Assembly (NCBI RefSeq): GCF_009910845.1 | Contig: NZ_SIJB01000043.1 | Coordinates: 1 to 61,782, forward strand | Length of the DNA stretch: 61,782 bases | Source: Chengkuizengella marina | GTDB lineage: Bacteria > Bacillota > Bacilli > Paenibacillales > KCTC-33759 | Direction: 5' to 3' | In this document: one piece after another, positions 17,932 through 25,743 of the stretch | How positions within the stretch are numbered: position 1 is the first letter of the stretch | How the letters are laid out: each line of letters begins with the position of its first letter | Notes under the pieces: generated by a model | Told to the model about the DNA's origin: nothing | Database searches by the model: none | What the model saw: the letters and a program-made list of their open reading frames with translations, nothing else | Translations under genes and position numbers: made by a program

Positions 17932-18170
17932 TTCTATTTATTCCTTTCTTTTTATGACCACTAAAAATATTTATAACATAAATGATAGAAACCTCCAATC
18001 TATCATTAATTAAAAATCCAACCTAAGACAACACTTTGAAAAAATATCATTGAAAAAGAAAAGGAAGTTGTTTTAGACTGCATTTGAATTCGACAATATA
18101 GCAACATTAACAATATAGTTATGGTATTATAAATCTTATATTCTATACGGCTAGAAGGTGAACTTTACTA

Positions 18171-18701
18171 ATGAAACACAATCAAACTTTGTTATTTTCT
18201 TCATTGGTTATTGTTATTATGATGCTTTTCATTACAGTTTCATGCAATTACTCAGAAGAACCAATTATTTCTCTTGAAGTTCAAGTGTTAGAGTTGAAAG
18301 ATGAAGAATACAAACATGTTGGAACCTTTGGTTTAGACAATCCTAGCAAAAATGATTTTCGAAAGTTTACATTTAATTTAGAAATGGTTCATTCTGATGA
18401 AATCATTAGAAAAGTTCAATTTCCTTCATTTTGGTCCGATATTTGGAAAAAATCAATTAACTCAATTGATAATATAGATCGGTACTGGTTTGGAAATGCC
18501 CATACACAAGATAATGAAAGTGGACAGGTAAGTTACTCTATAGAATTTATATTCTACTCATATGGAGTAAGTGAAGAGGAGATCAAAACTGCATTTCATT
18601 CTATTCCCTTTAAGATATTATGGGAAACTAAGGAGGGATTTAGGGTAGAGAATGATTACATAGTTGGTGATGTAATTGAATTTGTTGGATTACAATTATA
18701 A
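18171..18701 (+). CDS. Putative lipoprotein of unknown function
   Basis: This 176-residue protein has a signal peptide with a lipobox ITVSC at about residues 21-25. The mature domain is mostly beta (EVQVLELKDEEYKHVGTFGL, YSIEFIFYSYGVSEEEIKTA). No family was recognised. The ATG follows AGAAGGTG. It directly precedes the histidine phosphatase gene, so the two may be co-transcribed. Confidence 0.65.
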   Translation: MKHNQTLLFSSLVIVIMMLFITVSCNYSEEPIISLEVQVLELKDEEYKHVGTFGLDNPSKNDFRKFTFNLEMVHSDEIIRKVQFPSFWSDIWKKSINSIDNIDRYWFGNAHTQDNESGQVSYSIEFIFYSYGVSEEEIKTAFHSIPFKILWETKEGFRVENDYIVGDVIEFVGLQL

Positions 18702-18720
18702 AAGAATGGCGGTATCTATT

Positions 18721-19281
18721 GTGACAAAAAATATATACATTGTAAGGCATTGTAAAGCATTGGGTCAATCATCAGAGTCTAAATTATCTGAACAAGGATT
18801 TAAACAGGCACAATACTTACCCGAATTTTTTTCTAATATAAAAGTGGATAGAATTATATCAAGTCCTTTTTTACGTGCTATTCAATCAGCAAAACCAATA
18901 AGCAAAAATAAGAAAATACAAATTGAGATTGATAATCGTCTTTCGGAAAGAGTATTAAGTATAGCTAACTTACCTGATTGGTTTGAAAAACTGAAAGCCA
19001 CTTTTGATGATGTGAAGTTGAAATATGAAGGGGGAGAATCAAGCCAAGAGGCAATGAATAGAATTGCAGAAGTAATGGATTCTGTGCTTACAAGTGAACC
19101 TGAAAACACAATTATCGTCACCCATGGCAATTTAATGTCTTTGTTACTGATGAAATATAATAAAGAATTTGGATTTGAGTGTTGGAAAAATTTAAGTAAT
19201 CCTGATGTATTTCTTTTAAGTAATATAAGCAATACAAAAAATAATATAAGTATAGAACGGATTTGGAAAGAAAACGTTTAA
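18721..19281 (+). CDS. Histidine phosphatase superfamily (phosphoglycerate mutase-like)
   Basis: The protein (186 residues from GTG 18721) has the RHG-like motif IVRHCKALG near its N-terminus, with the catalytic His in RHC. SSPFLRAIQSAKP comes next and THGNLMSLLL near the C-terminus supplies the second His. It removes phosphate from a small molecule or protein; the substrate is unknown. Cys replaces the usual Gly of RHG. The start is uncertain: ATG 18706 and ATG 18676 are in frame but have no ribosome site, while GGCGG precedes GTG 18721. Confidence 0.85.
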   Translation: MTKNIYIVRHCKALGQSSESKLSEQGFKQAQYLPEFFSNIKVDRIISSPFLRAIQSAKPISKNKKIQIEIDNRLSERVLSIANLPDWFEKLKATFDDVKLKYEGGESSQEAMNRIAEVMDSVLTSEPENTIIVTHGNLMSLLLMKYNKEFGFECWKNLSNPDVFLLSNISNTKNNISIERIWKENV

Positions 19282-19304
19282 GTATATAAAAAGGAGTACA
19301 CTAG

Positions 19305-20138
19305 ATGAAAAAAGTTCCGAATATAGTACATAAGGTTCTAACCGAGTACAACTCATTGTTAAAAAAACATTTTCCGAATACGTTAGAAGGAGTATATTTA
19401 CACGGATCAATAGCTCTGAATGCGTTTATTGAGGGTTCAAGTGATATTGATTTCATAACGGTTATGAATAGGAATCTAACCAAAATAGATATACAACGAA
19501 TATCTGAAATTCACAATATCATTGCTTTAAAATACCAACATTCAAAATTAGATGGAGTTTATATTCTTTGGGAAGATATGGGGAGACTAGAATCGAAAAA
19601 TGACAGTTATCCTTATTACAATGAAAGTAAGTTAAGTGTTGGAACATACTCTAGCTTAAATCCTGTTACCTGGTGGATATTAAAATCTAAAGGGATAAAA
19701 ATAGTAGGACCCGAAATCTGTACAATAAAACTTAATACAAGTACAGATCAATTAATTTCTTATGTAATAAAAAATATGAATTTTTATTGGGCCCCTAGAA
19801 TAGAAAGAATTGAAAATTCAATTGAAGATGTAATTACATTACCTACTAAAGAAATTAATATTGAAATTGAATGGTTAGTACTTGGATTGTTAAGACAATT
19901 TTATACCTTAAAAGAACAAGATATTATTTCAAAACATGGGGCAGGGGAGTATGCTCTGCAGCACTTTTCTGGGGAATTTCTTAACATCATTAATGAAGCT
20001 ATAAACATTAGAACTGGTCAAAAACACAAGTTTTTTCATTCAGAAGAAAAACGTATTAAAACAGCTATTGATTTATCGAAGTACATTATTAAGTACTGTA
20101 ATCATAATTTCAATCAAGCAAGAGTAGGGGAAAGGTAA
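19305..20138 (+). CDS. Aminoglycoside adenylyltransferase-like nucleotidyltransferase
   Basis: This 277-residue protein has the Pol-beta nucleotidyltransferase signature HGSIALNAFIEGSSDIDFI (about 34-52), with the G-S and the two metal-binding Asp residues. The C-terminal helical domain (WLVLGLLRQFYTLKEQDIIS, then GAGEYAL) resembles the DUF4111 part of ANT(9)/ANT(3'')-type enzymes. It probably transfers AMP to a hydroxyl of a small molecule. Aminoglycoside resistance is possible but cannot be inferred from sequence alone. AAAGGAG precedes ATG 19305. Confidence 0.82.
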   Translation: MKKVPNIVHKVLTEYNSLLKKHFPNTLEGVYLHGSIALNAFIEGSSDIDFITVMNRNLTKIDIQRISEIHNIIALKYQHSKLDGVYILWEDMGRLESKNDSYPYYNESKLSVGTYSSLNPVTWWILKSKGIKIVGPEICTIKLNTSTDQLISYVIKNMNFYWAPRIERIENSIEDVITLPTKEINIEIEWLVLGLLRQFYTLKEQDIISKHGAGEYALQHFSGEFLNIINEAINIRTGQKHKFFHSEEKRIKTAIDLSKYIIKYCNHNFNQARVGER

Positions 20139-20151
20139 TCTACTTTTTAAA

Positions 20152-20200
20152 AATAAAAGAGCCGTGAGGAAGGTGGTGGGAAGACCTCAACGACTCATAA
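20152..20200 (-). terminator. Terminator of the monooxygenase operon with a large loop
   Basis: On the minus strand, arms reading GAGTCGTTGAGG and CCTCACGGCTC pair with one bulge and one wobble around a 15-base pyrimidine-rich loop, and TTTTATTTTT follows. It lies about 90 bp beyond the stop of the monooxygenase gene. It is unusually GC-rich for this region, so another structured RNA role is not excluded. Confidence 0.55.
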
Positions 20201-20286
20201 CCCAAGAGAAAGACAATCCAGCTTTTAGCTGTACAGGTAGTATACATCAACTTACAAAATTTGTAAAGATTATAAAAATGATACTT

Positions 20287-20583
20287 TTATTTTTTAATTA
20301 GATTTGCATCATAAACTTTCACATCTAATGGTGATTTTAAATATTCATTAGATTTTCCAACAAAGGATATAAAATGTTTACTGCTATTATGACTTTGTAC
20401 AGCGTCAAAATCCTTCCATTCTTCGACCATCATATATACATTTTCTTTTTCTGTATCTTTCAATAATTGATATGAAATGTTACCACTTTCTGCTCTAGAG
20501 TCCTTAATTAGAGATTGGACTTCTTTCAAAAAAGCTTGTTCCTTTTCACGATATACATGAATTATCGCATGAATCATAATCAT
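20287..20583 (-). CDS. Antibiotic biosynthesis monooxygenase (ABM) family protein
   Basis: This 98-residue ferredoxin-like ABM domain reads MIHAIIHVYREKEQ at the start and has a central SGNISYQLLKDTEKEN and VEEWKDFDAVQSHNSSKHF. The last segment is the conserved W-x-D-x2-A-x2-H-x-S-x2-H motif. Members are small oxygenases or quinone monooxygenases that work without cofactor. It lies downstream of the nitroreductase in the same operon, which suggests quinone or electrophile stress. Confidence 0.85.
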   Translation of the reverse strand: MIMIHAIIHVYREKEQAFLKEVQSLIKDSRAESGNISYQLLKDTEKENVYMMVEEWKDFDAVQSHNSSKHFISFVGKSNEYLKSPLDVKVYDANLIKK

Positions 20584-20670
20584 AAATGATTTCCTCTCAT
20601 CTACTATATTTTTTATTTGTATGTTATTTATTTCTATAGGAACGGTTATTATTATATAAATGACTGTATA

Positions 20671-21369
20671 TTAAAATGTATTCCAAGTTGTTACTTCATC
20701 AAGTGGAAGACGATTTTTTGCAAATCCTGCTTTTTCTGCTTTTCCAAGTGCAATTAACATAACAGGAGAGAAGTTGTCAGGAATATTAAATGCCTCTATA
20801 AATTGCTCTTTATTAAAACCTCCCATTGGAACGGTATCATATCCTTTTGCCTTAGCAGCCAACATGAATTGCATAGATACTAATCCACCATCAATCATAG
20901 ATACTCGTAATGCATCTTCACGCGACATATCTGCATAAAAAGAATTAATTTGATTCACATAGAAGTCTTTAGTTTCTTCAGGAATTGCACCTAAGTTCAC
21001 TAAGTTTCCATAAATTTCTTCAGCATTTTTATAAGCTTCTGCATCTCCCAACACTGCAATCACTGCAGATGAATCAACAACTTGTTGTTGATTTGCTGCT
21101 ATAGGAAGTAATTTTTCTTGTAATTTTTGATCGTTAATCACAAGAAACCTCCATGGTTGTAAATTGCTTGAAGATGGGGCTAAAATAGCTGTTTCTAAAA
21201 TCTCTTTGATTTCACTTTCTTCTATTTTAAAATTAGAATCGTAAAAACGAACTGAGCTTCTTTCTTTTGCGACAGTAAAGAAATTTTGGTCAGTTAATGC
21301 TCTGGGTGCTTCTGCATTATTTTTGTTCTCTTGCACTTTGTTTAAATATTCCTCATTACTTTGTGCCAT
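20671..21369 (-). CDS. Nitroreductase family NAD(P)H oxidoreductase
   Basis: This 232-residue FMN-dependent nitroreductase has RSSVRFYD (about 34-41), the FMN-binding LAPSSSNLQPWRFLV (about 61-75) and GYDTVPMGGFNKEQ (about 177-190). An N-terminal extension of about 25 polar residues precedes the core. It should reduce quinones, nitro- or azo-compounds. MhqN/YodC-type enzymes share this size. It heads a two-gene operon with the ABM protein under the promoter at 21414-21443. Confidence 0.88.
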   Translation of the reverse strand: MAQSNEEYLNKVQENKNNAEAPRALTDQNFFTVAKERSSVRFYDSNFKIEESEIKEILETAILAPSSSNLQPWRFLVINDQKLQEKLLPIAANQQQVVDSSAVIAVLGDAEAYKNAEEIYGNLVNLGAIPEETKDFYVNQINSFYADMSREDALRVSMIDGGLVSMQFMLAAKAKGYDTVPMGGFNKEQFIEAFNIPDNFSPVMLIALGKAEKAGFAKNRLPLDEVTTWNTF

Positions 21370-21392
21370 TATGATTTCTCCTTTTATTTTTA

Positions 21393-21443
21393 AACTGTAA
21401 TAATTTCTATTTCAGTATATTATTTTAACTGTAACATTGTCAA
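21393..21443 (-). promoter_or_regulatory. Nitroreductase promoter with direct repeat AACTGTAA
   Basis: On the minus strand, TTGACA (21438-21443) and TATACT (21414-21419) are 18 bp apart. The octamer AACTGTAA occurs twice, at 21427-21434 within the spacer and at 21393-21400 downstream of the -10. The two copies flank the polymerase site, as expected for a repressor operator. The regulator is not identified. Confidence 0.6.
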
Positions 21444-21645
21444 CTACAGATTTTGGGTTAGAAAAATATTTTTCAAAATACGTACTTTTAGTTGTTTCGC
21501 TATACTCTCGGCTTTATCCATATGTCATTGATTAAAGCCTTAAGTTTAGGGAGATAATGGATGTGAATCTAGCTGAGAGAAATCAAAAGATGTATACTAA
21601 TTAAAAACATTTTAATTTTGAAATAACAAATTGGAGTGAATGAAT

Positions 21646-23031
21646 ATGGATTACAGAATTGAAAAAGATTCTATGGGAGAGATAAAAGTACCCATAGATA
21701 AATTATGGGGATCACAAACGCAAAGAAGTAGAGAAAATTTTAATATTGGTACTGAATTAATGCCACTAGAACTTATTTATGCCTTCATCATTCTTAAAAA
21801 AGGTGCTGCGATTTCAAATCATAAATTAGGAAAACTATCAAATGACAAGGTTGAAGCTATAATTGAGACATGTGATGAAATCCTTTCAGGTAAATGGCAC
21901 GATCATTTTCCACTAGTAGTATGGCAAACGGGAAGCGGAACTCAAACAAATATGAACATAAATGAAGTGATCGCGAATAGGGGAAACCAACTATTACAAA
22001 AAAAAGAAATTGAAGCTTCTCTTCATCCAAATGATGATATTAATATGTCACAAAGCTCAAATGATACATTTCCAACTGCACTGCATATCGCTAGTGTTGT
22101 AGAAATTGAGAATAAATTACTGCCTGTATTAACAGAACTTAAAGAAGTTTTAAAACAGAAGATTGGCAAATTTAAAGATATTGTTAAGATAGGACGGACT
22201 CACCTTCAAGATGCTACACCATTAACTTTGGGACAAGAAATTAGTGGTTGGCATGAGATGGTGGAAAAAAGCGGAAAAATGATTATTGAAAGTTCCAAGC
22301 ACTTAAAAGAACTTGCTATTGGAGGGACAGCCGTTGGTACAGGGTTAAACGCACATCCTCAGTTTGGAAATATGGTTGCAAAAGAAATAAGCAAAATGCT
22401 CAATTCCGATTTTGTTTCTGCATCAAACAAGTTTCACGCATTAACAAGTCATGATCAAATGGTTTACGTACATGGATCTTTAAAAGCATTAGCAGCTGAT
22501 TTAATGAAGATTGCAAATGATGTCAGGTGGTTAGCTAGTGGACCTCGATGTGGGATTGGTGAAATTACCATTCCTGAAAATGAACCAGGAAGCTCTATCA
22601 TGCCAGGAAAAGTAAATCCAACTCAGTGTGAAGCTTTGACAATGGTTGCAGCTCAAGTGATTGGAAACGATGTAACGATAGGAATAGCAGCTAGTCAAGG
22701 AAATTTTGAATTAAATGTATTCAAACCAGTTATTATTTATAATTTTCTTCAATCTGTAAGGTTGTTGACGGACTCTATGCTAAGCTTTAATAAAAAATGT
22801 GTGATAGGTATTGAACCGAATATTAATAAAATAGAATACAATTTGCAAAATTCTCTTATGTTAGTGACAGCATTAAATCCACATATAGGATATGATCATG
22901 CAGCCAAGATTGCAAAACTAGCTCATAAAGAAGGGATTACTTTAAAGGAAGCAGCAATAAAGTCAGGATTATTAACTGAAAATGAATTTAATAAGTTTGT
23001 TAATCCTCAAAACATGATCTCACCTAGATAA
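21646..23031 (+). CDS. fumC: Class II fumarate hydratase
   Basis: This 461-residue enzyme hydrates fumarate to malate in the TCA cycle. Class II features are visible: [12 protein letters not shown] near the start, [19 protein letters not shown] (about 90-108), [23 protein letters not shown] and the superfamily signature [11 protein letters not shown] (about 317-327). The start is ATG 21646, because GGAG lies 9 bases before it; ATG 21640 is too close. Length equals other bacterial FumC/CitG. It is monocistronic. Confidence 0.95.
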   Translation: MDYRIEKDSMGEIKVPIDKLWGSQTQRSRENFNIGTELMPLELIYAFIILKKGAAISNHKLGKLSNDKVEAIIETCDEILSGKWHDHFPLVVWQTGSGTQTNMNINEVIANRGNQLLQKKEIEASLHPNDDINMSQSSNDTFPTALHIASVVEIENKLLPVLTELKEVLKQKIGKFKDIVKIGRTHLQDATPLTLGQEISGWHEMVEKSGKMIIESSKHLKELAIGGTAVGTGLNAHPQFGNMVAKEISKMLNSDFVSASNKFHALTSHDQMVYVHGSLKALAADLMKIANDVRWLASGPRCGIGEITIPENEPGSSIMPGKVNPTQCEALTMVAAQVIGNDVTIGIAASQGNFELNVFKPVIIYNFLQSVRLLTDSMLSFNKKCVIGIEPNINKIEYNLQNSLMLVTALNPHIGYDHAAKIAKLAHKEGITLKEAAIKSGLLTENEFNKFVNPQNMISPR

Positions 23032-23145
23032 AATAGATACGTCTTAAAGGTAGTGTCCCTATAGTCAGCATAATTTAAATCTGATAAAATATTTACAATG
23101 ATGGATTCTCAGTTTAGTGAAGACAGATAGGAGTGTGTATATTCG

Positions 23146-23196
23146 ATGAGTATTAATTTTGGTTTCGTTCAGGATTCAGCCTCATGCAAAGCCTAG
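23146..23196 (+). other. Possible 16-codon leader peptide
   Basis: ATG 23146 lies 12 bases after AGGAG and opens the short frame MSINFGFVQDSASCKA followed by TAG. Its last codons lie inside the left arm of the inverted repeat at 23180. A ribosome on this frame would therefore unfold that hairpin. This is a proposal from layout alone, since short frames arise by chance. Confidence 0.3.
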
Positions 23197-23280
23197 TATT
23201 GGAAGGCGATACTTTGCATGAGGTGATATATTATATCGCTAAAGAAATAGGTTATCATTTCTGATATGTTAGGCTTTGCA
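23180..23280 (+). promoter_or_regulatory. Mutually exclusive hairpins before the CD3324-type gene
   Basis: CCTCATGCAAAG (23180-23191) pairs perfectly with CTTTGCATGAGG (23212-23223). The overlapping TGCAAAGCCT (23185-23194) also pairs perfectly with AGGCTTTGCA (23271-23280). The two pairings compete for the same strand. No T-run follows the first hairpin. The gap 23032-23322 holds no other gene. Confidence 0.45.
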
Positions 23281-23322
23281 CCTTATATTTTATTGAAAAA
23301 TATAGATAAGGGGCGGGCAGAA

Positions 23323-23589
23323 ATGAAAAGTGTAAAAGCAAACAAAGTAATACCCGAGAAACTACTGATTGAGCTTCAAAAGTATGTTCAAGGGCAAACT
23401 CTATATATACCTAAAGCCAAAAAAAATTATCAAAAATGGGGCACACTTTCTGGTGGAAGAAAAGCCATTGATGAAAGAAATGCTATCCTTAAGAATCAAT
23501 TTAAGAAGGGAAGAAGCATTAATCAACTAGCTGATGAATATTATCTTTCAACAGAAACCATTAAAAAAATTGTATATTCAAAAAATTAA
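23323..23589 (+). CDS. CD3324-type small DNA-binding protein
   Basis: This 88-residue protein begins MKSVKANKVIPEKLLIELQK, then YVQGQTLYIPKAKKNYQKWG and RKAIDERNAILKNQFKKG. It ends in a HTH-like segment (SINQLADEYYLSTETIKKIV). This matches the family annotated CD3324 in Firmicutes, whose members are probably regulators. The start is ATG 23323, because AAGGGGCGGG lies just before it; an upstream in-frame ATG at 23266 would add 19 residues unlike the family. It is followed by a strong terminator. Confidence 0.75.
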   Translation: MKSVKANKVIPEKLLIELQKYVQGQTLYIPKAKKNYQKWGTLSGGRKAIDERNAILKNQFKKGRSINQLADEYYLSTETIKKIVYSKN

Positions 23590-23594
23590 TAAAC

Positions 23595-23637
23595 ACTGAT
23601 CATCTTTATTCAGAGATGATCAGTTTCTTTCTTTTTA
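23595..23637 (+). terminator. Rho-independent terminator
   Basis: Arms ACTGATCATCT and AGATGATCAGT around an 8-base loop are followed by a T-rich tract. Confidence 0.85.
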
Positions 23638-23649
23638 TTGCAAATTTGA

Positions 23650-24232
23650 TTATACACTATTACTTTTAGATAGTTGGTAGGAGTTATTCTTTATTAGTGT
23701 TCGAAAATTTGAGAACATAGTAGGTTGATTGCTCATTTGTTGTATAGAAGCTGGAATAATTCTTATAATTGCACAGGAAGAAAAAATGTTAATATCATTA
23801 GGAACAAGAGGATTTCTACCTACAACAATCCCTTTGCCTACATCAATAATTTCGATTTCAATGAATCCTAAAGTAAAACCAATAAGTTCAATAAGTACTA
23901 CTTTTCCAATCAGCAGCATGGCTAAATTTGTGATTGGATTTTCGCAACAAGCGCAAACCCCCTTATTTTTATTAGATAATGGTTTTAAATTTATTTTAAC
24001 TGTAGGATCAGAAAAAGCAGCTCCAGTAATTTGACAAAGTGGGAAAAACACCTTGATTTGTGAAAACGACAAAATCTTCAACTCGGTTAATTATAACTTC
24101 TCCAAAAAATGTCTGAGTTAAAATAGTCACATTATCAATACTCACCAATTGCTCTAAATTACATTGCATTGGACAGGTACAACAGTCACAAATGGATTCA
24201 TCATAGGTACTCATAGAAATGCATCCTCTCAC
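23650..24232 (-). pseudogene. Cys-rich spore-type protein gene with a frameshift in a T run
   Basis: On the minus strand, the gene starts at ATG 24217 behind GAGAGGATG (an in-frame start at 24232 is also open). It reads a Cys cluster CDCCTCPMQCNLEQLV, then NVTILTQTFFGEVIINRVED and VVFTNQGVFP before running into stop after 74 codons. In the +1 frame the protein continues as LCQITGAAFSDPTVKINLKP, GVCACCENPITNLAML and a hydrophobic end. Losing one T from the run of five (plus strand A run at 24044-24048) restores one frame of about 190 codons. Similar Cys-rich proteins are found in Bacillales spores, but the family is recalled rather than proven. A slippery-site recoding or a sequencing error is possible. 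Confidence 0.6.
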
Positions 24233-24760
24233 TATATTTACTTAAATATTGTATGTTCATAAAAATAGTTTTGAATGGTCGCATGTTCCATAACTAAAAA
24301 AATGTACTCATGTACATCTCTTTGTACCATATCTTAAGATTTTGATATATTTTGTATGAAAAAAAGTAAAAAAGATTGACCATTTATTAAATTCTGCATA
24401 TAATAAAATTTATGATTAGGAAAGGAAAGGTAATAAGTTAATGTGGAATTAATCTATTTTAAAGTTCTAACTAAATCTTTGCTTTTATTTTCTAGAAGCA
24501 ATCTAATTGAACTTAGAGAATAGGATTAATATGCCCATTTTCTTATGCTTTTTGGATTTCAACTATGATATCGATCTAACATTATTTCCTTTTCCTAAAG
24601 AAAGTAATAGGAACAGCTATTTTAAATAAGTATTTATGGTAATCTAAGGAATATCATTGACTATTTGCATATGGATAAGGAACTAAAAAATAGGTTATAT
24701 CGTTTTATCGTTGATTATTATTTGGTTTATTCATTACCAATTTGCATATATGGCATGTAA
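24233..24760 (+). other. Gene-free stretch with short decayed frames
   Basis: No intact gene is visible before 24861. Two short plus-strand frames look protein-like: MPIFLCFLDFNYDIDLTLFP from 24533 to a stop at about 24630, and NIIDYLHMDKELKNRLYRFI onward to a stop at about 24760. They are in different frames and have no ribosome site. They may be remnants of one gene, but no family was recognised. Confidence 0.3.
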
Positions 24761-24798
24761 AGCCTCTCTAGGGTTCAGCTTCTAGAGAGGCTTTTTTT
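24760..24798 (+). terminator. Strong rho-independent terminator
   Basis: Arms AGCCTCTCTAG and CTAGAGAGGCT around a 10-base loop are followed by TTTTTTT. It ends any transcript crossing the decayed stretch, and it isolates the downstream kinase-like gene. Confidence 0.9.
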
Positions 24799-24860
24799 GT
24801 ATTTTAATTAAATATTTTACCGAGTTTTCTTTATATGTTTTTGAGAAGGAGATTATAATC

Positions 24861-25706
24861 ATGAATTCGAGACTTATCATTATAGAAGGATTGCCTGGGT
24901 TTGGTAAATCCACCACGGCAAAAATTGTTGAACTGCTACTAAAGGAGAGGAATATTAAAACAAAGTTATTTTTAGAAGGGAATTTAGATCATCCTGCAGA
25001 TTATGATGGGGTTTCCGTTTTTAACAAAAAAGAGTATGATGAGCTGTTGTTTTCAAGTAAAAAGTTTAAAGATCTATTCAATCAACATCTCATGAAAAAA
25101 GGTGAGAATTATTTTTTGCCCTATAGAAAGATTGAAAACGAGTTAAATATGAAACTACCTGAAGAAGTATTTGATTTTATATTTAAAAAGGATATATATG
25201 AAATCCCATTAGAGCAAAATATGAAGCTAATTCAAGAAAAATGGAAAGAGTTTACTGAAGTTGCCCTGAATAACAATCAAACCTATATCTTTGAATGTTG
25301 TTTTATCCAGAATCCTTTAACGATAGGTATGGTTAAATATAATTCACTAAAAGAAAAAGTAATGAACTATGTTATGAGATTGGCAGAAATTATACAACCT
25401 CTGAATCCATTATTAATTTATATAGAACAAAACGATCTTGAGGATTCTTTTAGAAAAGCAATAAAGGAGAGACCCAGAGAATGGTCTGAAGGATTTATTG
25501 ATTATTATGTTAATCAAGGATATGGGAAAAAACATGGTTTTAAAGGTGTTGAAGGCACTCTCCAAGTGCTAAAAGCTAGAAAAAATATAGAGTTAGATAT
25601 ATTTGATAGGTTAGAAATGAAAAAAATGAAAATCAACAATTCAAAATATGAAACACATACACATAAGTTAAAATTACTTGAAATACTGGACACAGAAATA
25701 CTTTAA
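24861..25706 (+). CDS. P-loop kinase-like protein
   Basis: This 281-residue protein has a Walker A motif GLPGFGKST at about residues 9-17, directly after the first strand (RLIIIE). The plan of a small nucleotide/nucleoside kinase follows, with acidic LEGNLDHPADYDG and a later ECCFIQ segment. The substrate is unknown; no lid motif is clear. The ATG follows AGAAGGAG. The last 30 residues overlap the 5' leader of the ABC-F gene, so the two are probably in one operon. Confidence 0.65.
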   Translation: MNSRLIIIEGLPGFGKSTTAKIVELLLKERNIKTKLFLEGNLDHPADYDGVSVFNKKEYDELLFSSKKFKDLFNQHLMKKGENYFLPYRKIENELNMKLPEEVFDFIFKKDIYEIPLEQNMKLIQEKWKEFTEVALNNNQTYIFECCFIQNPLTIGMVKYNSLKEKVMNYVMRLAEIIQPLNPLLIYIEQNDLEDSFRKAIKERPREWSEGFIDYYVNQGYGKKHGFKGVEGTLQVLKARKNIELDIFDRLEMKKMKINNSKYETHTHKLKLLEILDTEIL

Positions 25707-25743
25707 CAAGTCTTTAATTTTTGATTTAAAGGAAGGTGATTTT

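Noticed and set aside
20160-20205. Plus-strand sequence looks like the conserved GAGGAAGGTGG region of 16S rRNA.
   Set aside because: The likeness covers only about 15-20 bases with mismatches, and no other rRNA segments are near. The minus-strand hairpin plus T-run explains it better as a terminator.
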